A stretch of 64,000 bases of DNA. Source: Dyella choica (GTDB taxonomy: Bacteria > Pseudomonadota > Gammaproteobacteria > Xanthomonadales > Rhodanobacteraceae). Positions 55,411 to 63,055 of the stretch are shown here, in pieces. Where the stretch lies: the NCBI RefSeq assembly GCF_003977665.1, contig NZ_RYYV01000010.1, forward strand, positions 118,926 through 182,925, read 5' to 3'. Within the stretch, counting starts at the first letter, position 1. The number at the start of each line of letters is the position of its first letter. Both the position numbers and the translations under genes were made by a program. The notes beneath the pieces are model-generated. The model did no database searches. It saw nothing but the letters and a program-made list of their open reading frames with translations, and was not told the DNA's origin.

Positions 55411-56199
55411 TTAGTCAAAGTGGCAGGCGATAGCGGCTTTCAACGCGGCGAGCGTGCGCTGTATTTCATCCAGCTGAAGTGGTGCATAGCCTCTTGCCGC
55501 GAGTTCCAGCCGATCCGCCAGCTCGGCGGCCCGATCCGCATGCAGCACCAGCGCCGCGCCCTTCGCGCGATGCGCAAAGTGCACCATGTTGGCGGTGTCC
55601 TGCCTTGCCAGGGCGCGCTCATACTCCTGGACGTCCGTGTCGATACAGGCTCGGCGCCGACAGGGCGGCAGGGGTTCCTCCGGCGCTTGGCCGGCGGGAG
55701 GCGGCAGGTCGAGCCACCGTGCGAGGGTGGCATACAGCGCCTCGGGGCGCAGGGGGTTGTGCAGGACACCATCCAGGCGGCCATCCAAAGCGCGACGCCA
55801 GCTCTCGCCTCCCTGCCCAACGATGGCGACGAGGGGAATATGGGCGCGTCTTGCAAGGTTGGCGACCGTAAAGCGCAGCACGGCTTGGTAAACGGCTGCG
55901 TCCGGCCCCTCCAACGCCATCAGGATCACGTCGGGCGCCTGCCAATCAATAGCGTTCAAGGCCGCCAGGCTGTCAGGCACGGGGAGCGGGTCCAGGCGAA
56001 GTGCCTTGAGTTCGGCGGTCAAAACGCTACGTGTTTCAGGATCATTCGCCACCACGAGGATGCGTGCCGGCGCCTGGGGGCACGCGTTGTACGACGCAGG
56101 GGGGTCTCTTACTCCCAAAGGCCTAAGCCGCTCCGCCTCGCGGTAGGCGTTGGATCGCTGCAATGCGGCGGGTTTCGTATTCGTCCTTATCAGGTTCAT
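55411..56199 (-). CDS. Pseudo-receiver plus Hpt phosphotransfer protein without a kinase
   Basis: 262 residues. Residues 46-170 resemble a receiver domain, but the acidic pair is replaced (VVANDPETRSVL), the phosphoacceptor position is Ala95 (PDVILMALEGPD) and the conserved Lys is absent (HNPLRPEAL), so it cannot be phosphorylated in the usual way. Residues 190-260 are an Hpt domain with the phosphorylatable H210 in VHFAHRAKGAALVL. This equals the C-terminal end of BvgS/EvgS-type hybrid kinases, but no kinase or sensor is encoded here. GGAGTTGCT lies before the ATG. The response regulator is 67 bp downstream. Confidence 0.85.
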   Translation of the reverse strand: MNLIRTNTKPAALQRSNAYREAERLRPLGVRDPPASYNACPQAPARILVVANDPETRSVLTAELKALRLDPLPVPDSLAALNAIDWQAPDVILMALEGPDAAVYQAVLRFTVANLARRAHIPLVAIVGQGGESWRRALDGRLDGVLHNPLRPEALYATLARWLDLPPPAGQAPEEPLPPCRRRACIDTDVQEYERALARQDTANMVHFAHRAKGAALVLHADRAAELADRLELAARGYAPLQLDEIQRTLAALKAAIACHFD

Positions 56200-56248
56200 A
56201 GCAACTCCATGCTTCGTCGGAGGGGTCGACTTGGACTCCCTGCAAATC

Positions 56249-56265
56249 TACATCTATTAGATGTA
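56249..56265. promoter_or_regulatory. 17-bp palindrome between the Hpt and XRE genes
   Basis: TACATCTA and TAGATGTA form a perfect inverted repeat around a single central T, inside an AT-rich promoter-like stretch between two divergent genes. It is a good candidate operator for the XRE regulator that starts at 56330. Confidence 0.5.
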
Positions 56266-56329
56266 TATAAGTTAAATAAGGAGTAAACTACGTACCGGCC
56301 TAGTGTGTTACCGCCCATTGAGGTGACAC

Positions 56330-56605
56330 ATGCCCAGAAATATCGTCTACCGACCAGAGACTCAGTTCATTGCGGACCTTGTTTACAGGTCGCGCACAAG
56401 CCAAAGGCTGTCTCAAGGGGAAGTGGCCGAAAAACTCGGTAGGGCTCAGCAATTTGTGAGCAATGTGGAAACAGGTAAGACCGCCGTGCAGTTTGTGGCG
56501 CTGCTCGACTTGTTGCAGGCGCTGAATTATGACCCGCATCAGTTTTTAGAAGACTTGCAGGCGCGCATGAGTGATGCGCCCAGGCGCGCCAAAAAAAAGC
56601 GATGA
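56330..56605 (+). CDS. XRE-family helix-turn-helix regulator
   Basis: 91 residues. The helix-turn-helix is RLSQGEVAEKLGRAQQFVSN followed by VETGKTAVQFVALLDLLQAL, the Cro/CI-type fold. The tail ends in a basic cluster (PRRAKKKR). It is divergent from the Hpt gene and a palindrome lies between them, so autoregulation or control of the phosphorelay genes is likely. No HipA-type or toxin gene follows it, although many short XRE proteins belong to such pairs. Confidence 0.88.
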   Translation: MPRNIVYRPETQFIADLVYRSRTSQRLSQGEVAEKLGRAQQFVSNVETGKTAVQFVALLDLLQALNYDPHQFLEDLQARMSDAPRRAKKKR

Positions 56606-56850
56606 ATGTCGAGTCGTTCGCCAACCTATGATTCGCAAACTTGAGGCGCAATCGGAGGCGCAATCGGGGACATCCAAGAAACGGTCCCTAGCCAAATACC
56701 TTGTAACTTCGGGCCTGGCTGGCCGGATGTGGTTCTGACCCGGGCACCCTTGAGTTGGAGCTGGAAAGGCGCCTAAGGCTACTCGAGGGAAGGTCCGAAG
56801 GGGCCAAACGCACAAGAAAGGCTTGGGGGCAGGGCAGGGAGCGAATTGGA
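56606..56850. other. Gene-poor stretch after the XRE gene
   Basis: About 245 bp without a supportable gene; with the following regulator remnant it makes up the gap to 57113. Confidence 0.5.
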
Positions 56851-57002
56851 GGAAGAGCTGCGCTGCATGCTTGATGGTACGTCCATCACCGCCATCGCTA
56901 AAAAGTTCTCCAGGTCGGGTCACCACGATCAGCACTCAGTAGCATTCGGCCTTTCATAAGTTGGGTCCAAGTGCCAGCCACGAGCTGTTCAGTGTGCGAT
57001 AG
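56851..57002 (+). pseudogene. Second decayed NarL/BvgA-type response regulator end
   Basis: The plus strand reads EELRCMLDGTSITAIAKKFS, then after a one-base shift VTTISTQ, a stop, HSAFHKLG and SHELFSVR, ending at TAG 57000-57002. It matches the intact regulator helix-turn-helix (EVLRCLLDGMSVTAIATKFS, VTTISAQKHSAFRKLG, SHELFKVR). Only this C-terminal fragment remains, with a frameshift and an internal stop. Confidence 0.82.
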
Positions 57003-57113
57003 GTGTCGGCACACAGAGCATACCCACGTATCTACCTGCAGAGGGGCGCTGCCCCTTGCGGTCCGCCAGGGCCAGCCGCACCATCATCGGAAATGAGATA
57101 GGGGGATTCACGT

Positions 57114-57821
57114 ATGCTTGCACCAGACCCGAGTTTGTTGGCTGCTCAACAAGCCGCGCACGCGGCTGTCCTTCAGGTGTACGTTGCTGTCGCTCAGGCC
57201 ATGCTTACCCTGGGGGCCGTGGCTGTTGCTATATGGGTTCCCGCCTGGCAAGTCCGGCAGGCGGCTAGCAAGGAATCTCGATCGCGCTTCATAGAAGCCA
57301 GAGAACTGGCAAACGTTATCTTCCCGGCGGTCAATAGTTGGTCTGTGAGTATGGCCGTCCTTGCCCAGCGAGCGCGAACTCTCCATGTAGTAGAAGTGTT
57401 CGCAAAGCATGAATCTATTTATGAAGTGCCAAAGGTGATTCAGGAGCAAATTGGTCGGTTGCACATCCTTGGTGAGGCCGCGCTACCGCTTCAGGATGCG
57501 ATTCACATGGCCAAGCGCAGTGATCTTATGTGGGACGAATACGACGACGCGGCGAAAGGCAACATCGAAGGTGGCCTTGGTGAGATGGCAATTCAAATTG
57601 CCCACGACAACACTTATCTGATGAAAGGGCTTCTGCTTGTTGCGAGCAGCAAACTGGAAGCCCTATTCAGAGATGCGCCAACGAATAGCAAACCGCCCAA
57701 AGCGGAATTACCGTGGGACTATAACAAAGAGGTCGAAGCATACGTTCGAAATGACAAGCTGGGCGAAGAGGATAGTCGAAGGGCGCGCGATGCAGCACAT
57801 CGTGAGCGTACGTTCGGATGA
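57114..57821 (+). CDS. Unknown protein with one N-terminal membrane segment
   Basis: 235 residues, not recognised. Residues 15-48 form a membrane segment (VAVAQAMLTLGAVAVAIWVP), followed by a basic junction (RQAASKESRSRF) and a long, mostly helical cytoplasmic part (for example LHILGEAALPLQDAIHMAKR) with a charged C-terminus. GGGGGATTCACGT precedes the ATG. The gene lies in the accessory island and its neighbours are also unrecognised, so its role is unknown. Confidence 0.7.
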   Translation: MLAPDPSLLAAQQAAHAAVLQVYVAVAQAMLTLGAVAVAIWVPAWQVRQAASKESRSRFIEARELANVIFPAVNSWSVSMAVLAQRARTLHVVEVFAKHESIYEVPKVIQEQIGRLHILGEAALPLQDAIHMAKRSDLMWDEYDDAAKGNIEGGLGEMAIQIAHDNTYLMKGLLLVASSKLEALFRDAPTNSKPPKAELPWDYNKEVEAYVRNDKLGEEDSRRARDAAHRERTFG

Positions 57822-57953
57822 CCGTTGTGCTTGTCCCCATCGGGCAGTGAGGCGGGCGCGAAGGGAAGCATCGGTCCAAGGGCATGTTCCTTATCAGCGA
57901 AAGTGACCCCATTTTCGCTTTCGCAGATGGATGGTTGAACAGGTGAAGAGCCA

Positions 57954-58376
57954 ATGACTTCCAGACTTGATCAAGCACGGCAACTCATGGAGTCAGCGGA
58001 ACTTGAAGCCATGCCCGAACGAAAGTTGGCTGACATCAAAGAGGCCCTGGACTTGATTGCCGAGTACCTTGACGGTCGTTCGGAAAATAGCAGGGAGTAC
58101 GACCTCGCCAACAACTTGCGGCGCACCCATATCCGTCGTCTCATCGAGCAGATTGTCTCCAACAAATCTCTTCGAGCCGACGACGCGTTCGGCCTTTGGT
58201 TCGACTACTTTCGGTTTTTCTTTTTTGAAGTGCGCGATGTCGTCGACTCAGCCCTGTCCGCTGATCCAGATCTTCAACGGCGCTACAAAGCGTTTGAGGA
58301 TATCGGGGTGCCTCAGCTCTTGGAGGCGGCAAAACTTTGCGGACTCGTTCCGAGCGATGAGGGTCACAGCAAGTAG
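57954..58376 (+). CDS. Unknown small cytoplasmic helical protein
   Basis: 140 residues, not recognised. The composition is almost entirely helical, with many charged residues (ADIKEALDLIAEYLDGRSEN, LANNLRRTHIRRLIEQIVSN) and an aromatic patch FGLWFDYFRFFFFEVRD. No signal peptide or membrane segment. GGTGAAGAGCC lies before the ATG. It follows the previous unknown gene by 132 bp on the same strand; a shared transcript is possible. Confidence 0.7.
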   Translation: MTSRLDQARQLMESAELEAMPERKLADIKEALDLIAEYLDGRSENSREYDLANNLRRTHIRRLIEQIVSNKSLRADDAFGLWFDYFRFFFFEVRDVVDSALSADPDLQRRYKAFEDIGVPQLLEAAKLCGLVPSDEGHSK

Positions 58377-58410
58377 GCCGCTGGGGAGGGGCGCCATTTC
58401 GCCGTCCAGG

Positions 58411-58468
58411 GAGTGTGCGGGGGCAGAGGTGGTTAAACAAGATTAATTACCTCCGTTCCTGATGTTGC
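58411..58468 (+). repeat. 58-bp direct repeat, left copy
   Basis: Matches 59380-59437 without gaps at 49 of 58 positions, including the perfect 10-base core GGTTAAACAA. It starts 35 bp after a stop codon. The two copies flank a pair of minus-strand genes of unknown function. Confidence 0.75.
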
Positions 58469-58520
58469 GCTAAGTCGAAAGCTATTCATTTTGCTTCATG
58501 CTCGAGCTATTAAGCTCGCG

Positions 58521-58838
58521 CTAGGTGTGTTCTTTGAAGCCGATTTGAACCCATCGAAAGACCTTGATGGCAATCCAAGAAAAAAGCCAAGTGAAGATGA
58601 TAGGTAGTGCCATCATTACGACTCCAAACCACCAATGGAATTGAATTTGTTGCGTGTAGTCTCTCGTAAATTGCGCCTCGCATATCTCCCAAACTTGCGG
58701 ACCTTCGTGGCATGCCCTTAGCAACGCAATGGCGGGGTCTCCCTGATGTATCCCAATTGAGTTACCCCAAAGGAAACCGATGGGAGACCATACCACTGAG
58801 GCCACTGCGCCGAGACGCATCCAGCCATTCAATTTCAT
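58521..58838 (-). CDS. Unknown small membrane protein
   Basis: 105 residues, not recognised. Two membrane segments: LGAVASVVWSPIGFLWG near the N-terminus and WWFGVVMMALPIIFTWLFSW further on, separated by a loop with two cysteines (LLRACHEGPQVWEICEAQ). AGGGGAAGCAATC precedes the ATG at 58838; the frame extends seven codons upstream. Composition is AT-rich compared with core genes. It lies between two direct repeats with another membrane protein gene. Confidence 0.68.
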   Translation of the reverse strand: MKLNGWMRLGAVASVVWSPIGFLWGNSIGIHQGDPAIALLRACHEGPQVWEICEAQFTRDYTQQIQFHWWFGVVMMALPIIFTWLFSWIAIKVFRWVQIGFKEHT

Positions 58839-58901
58839 GATTGCTTCCCCTGATTGCACGATGCCATAAATGCCTAAAGTTTCGCGATTCTAACGGCAAC
58901 G

Positions 58902-59342
58902 CTAGTAAATTTTTCGGCAGACTGTTTTTCCTCCAGCGATATGTAGTCGAATGAAAATTTTCCGACCTTCTTGATTGTCAAAACTTGTTGAGAAATAATC
59001 CTCGTCCGCGAAAGTCAATGTATAAACCGAATGGGATGGGATGGTTGTGCCGTCGTTGTCAAAATTCATGTCGCAAATGAATGTTTTTTTCAAAAACGGC
59101 CAAATGCCGGCGCGATAAAAAACCTCCCAATACGAAATCATTATTGGGTTGGGCGAGAGGTTGCGAATACGTATTTTGTTTCCGATATTGATTGCTCCCG
59201 TAAAAACAGAGTCTATTTCGATACGAAAACGGTCGCGCCACAATTCCCAGCCTTTAACAAGGGCTAACACTGTAGACAGTAAAGCGCCCCACCACGCTGT
59301 AGCCGTGGCATTCGGTAGATGCGTGAACCAATTGGGTGTCAT
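58902..59342 (-). CDS. Unknown membrane-anchored protein
   Basis: 146 residues, not recognised. One membrane segment near the N-terminus (WWGALLSTVLALVKGWELW) with its basic side after it, then a beta-rich domain (RIRNLSPNPIMISYWEVFYR, SVYTLTFADEDYF) with cysteines CDMN and VCRK. The gene is AT-rich and is 63 bp upstream of the previous gene on the same strand; the two are probably one operon. Confidence 0.68.
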   Translation of the reverse strand: MTPNWFTHLPNATATAWWGALLSTVLALVKGWELWRDRFRIEIDSVFTGAINIGNKIRIRNLSPNPIMISYWEVFYRAGIWPFLKKTFICDMNFDNDGTTIPSHSVYTLTFADEDYFSTSFDNQEGRKIFIRLHIAGGKTVCRKIY

Positions 59343-59379
59343 CGTGCGTCCCTTTGTCTTGCCCGACAGTTTGCCCCTG

Positions 59380-59437
59380 GAGTGTGCTGGGATGGACGTG
59401 GTTAAACAAGGTTAACTACCTCCGTCCCTGAGGTTGC
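59380..59437 (+). repeat. 58-bp direct repeat, right copy
   Basis: Matches 58411-58468 without gaps (49 of 58 positions). Together the copies bracket about 0.9 kb holding two unknown membrane-protein genes. Confidence 0.75.
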
Positions 59438-59876
59438 ACCCTTGGACTCATGACTTCGGCGTGGCGCTGTGCCTCGCGGCAGCGAGCACACGCGAGCCGC
59501 GAAGCAATGCGCAGCACTCGCAGCCAAAAATTGCGCACAGGGATGTGCGCCTGTCTGGGTCCCATAGGTCGCGAGCAGGTGGGCTGCGATCAGTCCGAAG
59601 GATGGCTCGCAGGGATGCGAGCCAGGTTTTCGCCGGCACACGGAAGTGCCGTCGAAAACCCCGCAGCCCACCTGCGGTCCCGTAGGACAGGATGTCCGTA
59701 GGGCGCGACCTCTGGGTTGCCCTTTCTCTTGGTTACTTCTCTTTGGGCACGCAAAGAGAAGTAACTCGGTCGCTCCGCGACCGAAAGCGCCGCAGGCAAT
59801 GCAGCCGCATACGAAATGCAGCAATCGCGCGAGGACGAAAAACGGGGATGTTGGGGTTCACACTCCAACCCACGGA
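59438..59876. repeat. Non-coding element with a 14-bp hairpin
   Basis: About 440 bp without a supportable gene. GTTACTTCTCTTTG (59732-59745) and CAAAGAGAAGTAAC (59752-59765) form a perfect 14-bp stem with a 6-nt loop. It is the type of interspersed intergenic element I associate with Xanthomonadales genomes, but that recollection needs a database check. Open frames through it on both strands are Cys/Ser/Arg-rich and look non-coding. Confidence 0.5.
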
Positions 59877-60500
59877 TCACGCAAACGCCACAAACCGCAA
59901 CGCCACCGAATTCATGCAATAGCGCAATCCGGTCGGCGGCGGGCCGTCATCGAACACATGTCCCAGGTGGCCGTCGCATCCCGCGCAGTTCACGGCGATA
60001 CGTTCCATGCCGAAGCTGTTATCGCGGTTTTCAATCACGTTGCGCTTGGCGATCGGCTGCCAGAAGCTCGGCCAGCCCGTACCGGAATCGAATTGCGTAT
60101 TGGCATTGAACAGTGCCGTGTCGCAACCGGCACAGCGATACATGCCCTTGTGGTTCGGCTTTTCGTGCGGACCGCTGAAGGCCATTTCCGTGCCGGTGCG
60201 GCGCAGTACGTTGAAGGCGGAATCGGACAGGCGCTGATGCCATTGCGCATCGGTCAGCACCAGCTTGCGCACATCGCAAACGCCGAGGTCGCGACCATCC
60301 TCCTCAGCGAAGCATTCGAGTTGCACTACCTGCAGCGGGGCGGTGGCGGCAGGTGTTGACGCCGCCATCGCACCGCCACCTTTACGGCCTACCAAGCGCG
60401 CAGCAGCCAAACCGCCCAGCGCCACCACGGCACCGCCACCAAACAGGGCGAACAGGAATCGCCGACGTTCCATCGTCTTGTCGTCGAATGCGTAGGTCAT
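59877..60500 (-). CDS. msrB: Methionine-(R)-sulfoxide reductase MsrB, exported
   Basis: 207 residues. The N-terminus has a twin-arginine-like signal (MERRRFLFALFGGGAVVALG), so this MsrB is probably anchored in, or exported across, the inner membrane. The MsrB domain contains the zinc site CAGCDTALF and CAGCDGHLGHVF, plus GTGWPSFW and the active-site region GLRYCMNSVAL with the resolving/catalytic Cys. It reduces methionine-R-sulfoxide in proteins. The dipZ-like gene ends 29 bp upstream on the same strand and could supply electrons, so the two form a repair operon. Confidence 0.93.
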   Translation of the reverse strand: MTYAFDDKTMERRRFLFALFGGGAVVALGGLAAARLVGRKGGGAMAASTPAATAPLQVVQLECFAEEDGRDLGVCDVRKLVLTDAQWHQRLSDSAFNVLRRTGTEMAFSGPHEKPNHKGMYRCAGCDTALFNANTQFDSGTGWPSFWQPIAKRNVIENRDNSFGMERIAVNCAGCDGHLGHVFDDGPPPTGLRYCMNSVALRFVAFA

Positions 60501-60529
60501 GCCAGTCTCCCGTGGATATTGCGCTGCGC

Positions 60530-62254
60530 TCAGCCGAACGTGAAGGCGTAAACGTGCACGCCCGCAGTGAGGAAAGTAATCTTGAAGGTGCGGGCACCGC
60601 TGCCATGCGCCTGGCGCACCAGTTGATATAGGCGCTGCCCGTCGATGACGCCGTTGCCATCGGCATCAATGTCTGCACCATGGTCATCACCCGGCGCCTT
60701 GCCATCGAGCGTGACGCGGAAGCGCACCGGTTTGCCGTCCTTGCCTGGTCCCAGAACCAAGTGCAGGTCGCGTCCACGGAAGCGGTAGATCACGCTGCCG
60801 TTACGCTGGTTGAGCATGGCGTCCTGGGCATAGACCGTCCAGGTGCCCTCCAGGCTCCATTGATTGGGTGCCAGCGCGCCTGGCGTGCGGTATTCGTAGC
60901 CATCGTCATGCGCAATGTAGCCACTGGCGAATCCCACGCTACGTGCGTAGCCCACGTAGGTTTCCGGTGATCGATGCACGTCGCCCGAGCCTTCCGCTTC
61001 CGCGCCGGATGCGCCGGGCTGCACATAACCTTCCGGCAAGTTCTTGTGGCCGGCTTCGCTCAGCAGGCGGCGGATCACATCCTCGCTGCCGGCGTAATCG
61101 CCTTCGCCGAAATGATGCGCGCGGATCTGTCCCTGCGCATCGATGAAGTAATGCGCCGGCCAGTATTCGTTGTTGAAGCCTTTCCAGATGGCATAGTCGT
61201 TGTCCATCGCCACCGGATAGGAGAGATGAAAATCATCGATCGCCTTGGCGACGTTGGCGGGATCTTTCTCGAACGCGAATTCCGGCGCATGCACACCGAT
61301 GACCACCAGCCCGTAATCGCGGTACTTCTGCGCCCATGCATTCACGTACGGCAGCGAGCGGATGCAGTTGATGCAGGAATAGGTCCAGAAATCGACCAGT
61401 ACCACTTTGCCGCGCAACGCTGCGGGCGTCAGCGGCGGGCTGTTGAACCATTGCGTGGCGCCGGACAGCGACGGCAGCATGCCTTCCACCGGCAAATTCC
61501 CGTCGGCTGCCGGCGCCGGCGAAGCCTGTACCGGGGCAGGGCGCACCGCATCGAGCAGCCGCTGCTCGATGCCGCTGGTGCTGGCCAGCGAAGCGCGGGT
61601 GAGCAAGCCGGTATCCACGCCCAGCGCGATTGCGGCCACACCAACCAGTACCAGCACACCCAAGGCGCGACGTAGCCATTCGCCGGCGCCCAATGAGCGC
61701 TTCATCAGGGCGAACACGCGGCCACCGACCAGCAGGGCCAGCGCAAGCGAGACGGCTGCACCGGCGGCGTAGGTCAGCAGTAGCAAGCTGGTCTGCACGC
61801 TCGCACCTTGCAACGCGGCGCCTGTCAGCAGCAGGCCAAGAATCGGGCCCGCGCAGGGCGCCCACAGCAGGCCGGTCGCCACCCCCAGGCCGGCGGCCGA
61901 CCAGGGATCATCCTGCCTGGTGTCCGCTTTAGCGCTGAGCTGGTTGCCCAGCGCCACGAACGGGCGACTGATTGCATCGGCAAGCTGCGGCAGCAACAGG
62001 GTCAGGCCGAGTACCGCCAGCACGGCCAGCGCGATGTAGCGCCCATACTGATTGGCATGCACGGCCCAGCCGCCGCCCACCGCCGCCAGTGTGGCGACCA
62101 GCGCGAAGGTGACGGCCATGGCGATCAGCATCGGCAAGCCGTTGCGTGCGAACGGACGGTCCGCGCGCGCAAAGACGAACGGCAATACCGGCAGGATGCA
62201 GGGACTGAGAATGGTGACGATGCCGCCGAAGAAGGCGAGGGTCAGTAGAAGCAT
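60530..62254 (-). CDS. DipZ-like CcdA-thioredoxin fusion protein
   Basis: 574 residues. Residues 1-240 are a CcdA-type membrane domain of about six segments, with Cys in LSPCILPVLPFVFA and WAPCAGPILGLLL (both with Pro-rich surroundings). Then a thioredoxin-like domain with C294-I-N-C297 in DFWTYSCINCIRSLP. The last 150 residues (DGYEYRTPGALAPNQWSLEG, FRVTLDGKAPGDDHG) are the extra C-terminal domain found in Mycobacterium DipZ. The protein would carry reducing equivalents from the cytoplasm to the periplasm, here most likely to MsrB. ATG at 62254 follows a promoter-like GTAAC...CGAA site 30 bp upstream. Confidence 0.9.
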   Translation of the reverse strand: MLLLTLAFFGGIVTILSPCILPVLPFVFARADRPFARNGLPMLIAMAVTFALVATLAAVGGGWAVHANQYGRYIALAVLAVLGLTLLLPQLADAISRPFVALGNQLSAKADTRQDDPWSAAGLGVATGLLWAPCAGPILGLLLTGAALQGASVQTSLLLLTYAAGAAVSLALALLVGGRVFALMKRSLGAGEWLRRALGVLVLVGVAAIALGVDTGLLTRASLASTSGIEQRLLDAVRPAPVQASPAPAADGNLPVEGMLPSLSGATQWFNSPPLTPAALRGKVVLVDFWTYSCINCIRSLPYVNAWAQKYRDYGLVVIGVHAPEFAFEKDPANVAKAIDDFHLSYPVAMDNDYAIWKGFNNEYWPAHYFIDAQGQIRAHHFGEGDYAGSEDVIRRLLSEAGHKNLPEGYVQPGASGAEAEGSGDVHRSPETYVGYARSVGFASGYIAHDDGYEYRTPGALAPNQWSLEGTWTVYAQDAMLNQRNGSVIYRFRGRDLHLVLGPGKDGKPVRFRVTLDGKAPGDDHGADIDADGNGVIDGQRLYQLVRQAHGSGARTFKITFLTAGVHVYAFTFG

Positions 62255-62286
62255 GTCCGGCTCGGTTGTCTGGGTCTGCCAGGGTA

Positions 62287-62311
62287 TTCGCTGCCCGGGT
62301 GTATTAGTTAC
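62287..62311 (-). promoter_or_regulatory. GTAAC-N16-CGAA promoter-like site for dipZ-msrB
   Basis: On the minus strand GTAAC (62311-62307) is followed after 16 bases by CGAA (62290-62287), pointing toward the dipZ-like gene that begins 33 bp downstream. It resembles the consensus for the NrsF-controlled sigma factor SigF of Caulobacter, as I recall it. Confidence 0.5.
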
Positions 62312-62325
62312 CTCCTTCGCGGCAA

Positions 62326-62351
62326 GTAACCAAGGCGTTACGGCGGACGAA
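62326..62351 (+). promoter_or_regulatory. GTAACC-N16-CGAA promoter-like site for the sigma factor gene
   Basis: GTAACC (62326-62331), 16 bases, CGAA (62348-62351), pointing toward the ECF sigma gene. Transcription would start near 62358, which makes the earliest in-frame ATG (62358) unusable and argues for a start further in. Confidence 0.55.
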
Positions 62352-62468
62352 TGAAGCTTGGAAACCAAGCGATTGCAGGCCATGCCCGCCACCTCATCCT
62401 TGACCTTTGACGGCCCCTGGGTCCTACTACGCCAGCCTTCACCCAGGAGGCTGGATAGCGACAAGGCC

Positions 62469-63050
62469 GTGCCCACCGAAACCCCAAGTGCCAGCGAGCA
62501 GGCTGACCGGCAGCGGGCAGCGTGGATGGCCGCCGCGCAAGCAGGCGACCAGCGCGCCTATACGCGCGTGCTGAACGATTCGGTGGCCTTGATCCGCGCG
62601 GTGGCGAGAAGGCAGGGCGTGGCAGTGGATGCCTTGGATGACGTAGTGCAGGAAACCCTGCTTACCGTGCATCGCGTGCGGCATACCTACGATCCGTTGC
62701 GTTCCTATGATGCGTGGCTGTCTGCGATCGCTGCACGCCGCGCCATCGACGTGTTGCGCAGTCGCGGCCGCCGCGAACACCGCGAAGTGCACGATGAATT
62801 CGCCTTCGATACGCACTCCGACCGCGAGGACGCCAGCGCCGGTACCGAGCGCGCGCAGGAAGCATTGCGGTTGCGCAAGGCGATCGAAACCCTGCCCCCG
62901 GGGCAGCGCGAGGCGGTGGAACAGCTTGGCCTGAAGGAGCGTTCGCTGGCCGAAGCCGCGCAGCGCACCGGACGCAATACCGGGGCGTTGAAAGTCAATT
63001 TGCATCGCGCGCTGAAAACGCTGCGCGACCGCTTGCACGGAGAATCTTGA
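62469..63050 (+). CDS. ECF-type RNA polymerase sigma factor (SigF-like)
   Basis: 193 residues from GTG at 62469. Sigma region 2 is AWMAAAQAGDQRAYTRVLND, VDALDDVVQETLLTVHRVRH and YDAWLSAIAARRAIDVLRS; region 4 is ALRLRKAIETLPPGQREAVE followed by LKERSLAEAAQRTGRNTGAL, the helix-turn-helix. In-frame ATGs at 62358 and 62382 precede it, but 62358 coincides with the predicted transcription start and the added residues are not sigma-like. It overlaps no gene; the NrsF-type anti-sigma gene follows after 5 bp, as in Caulobacter sigF-nrsF. Confidence 0.9.
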   Translation: MPTETPSASEQADRQRAAWMAAAQAGDQRAYTRVLNDSVALIRAVARRQGVAVDALDDVVQETLLTVHRVRHTYDPLRSYDAWLSAIAARRAIDVLRSRGRREHREVHDEFAFDTHSDREDASAGTERAQEALRLRKAIETLPPGQREAVEQLGLKERSLAEAAQRTGRNTGALKVNLHRALKTLRDRLHGES

Positions 63051-63055
63051 AGACG

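Noticed and set aside
59402..59824. 140-codon minus-strand open frame before msrB
   Set aside because: It runs through the direct repeat and the 14-bp hairpin element, and its Cys/Ser/Arg-rich translation looks non-coding.
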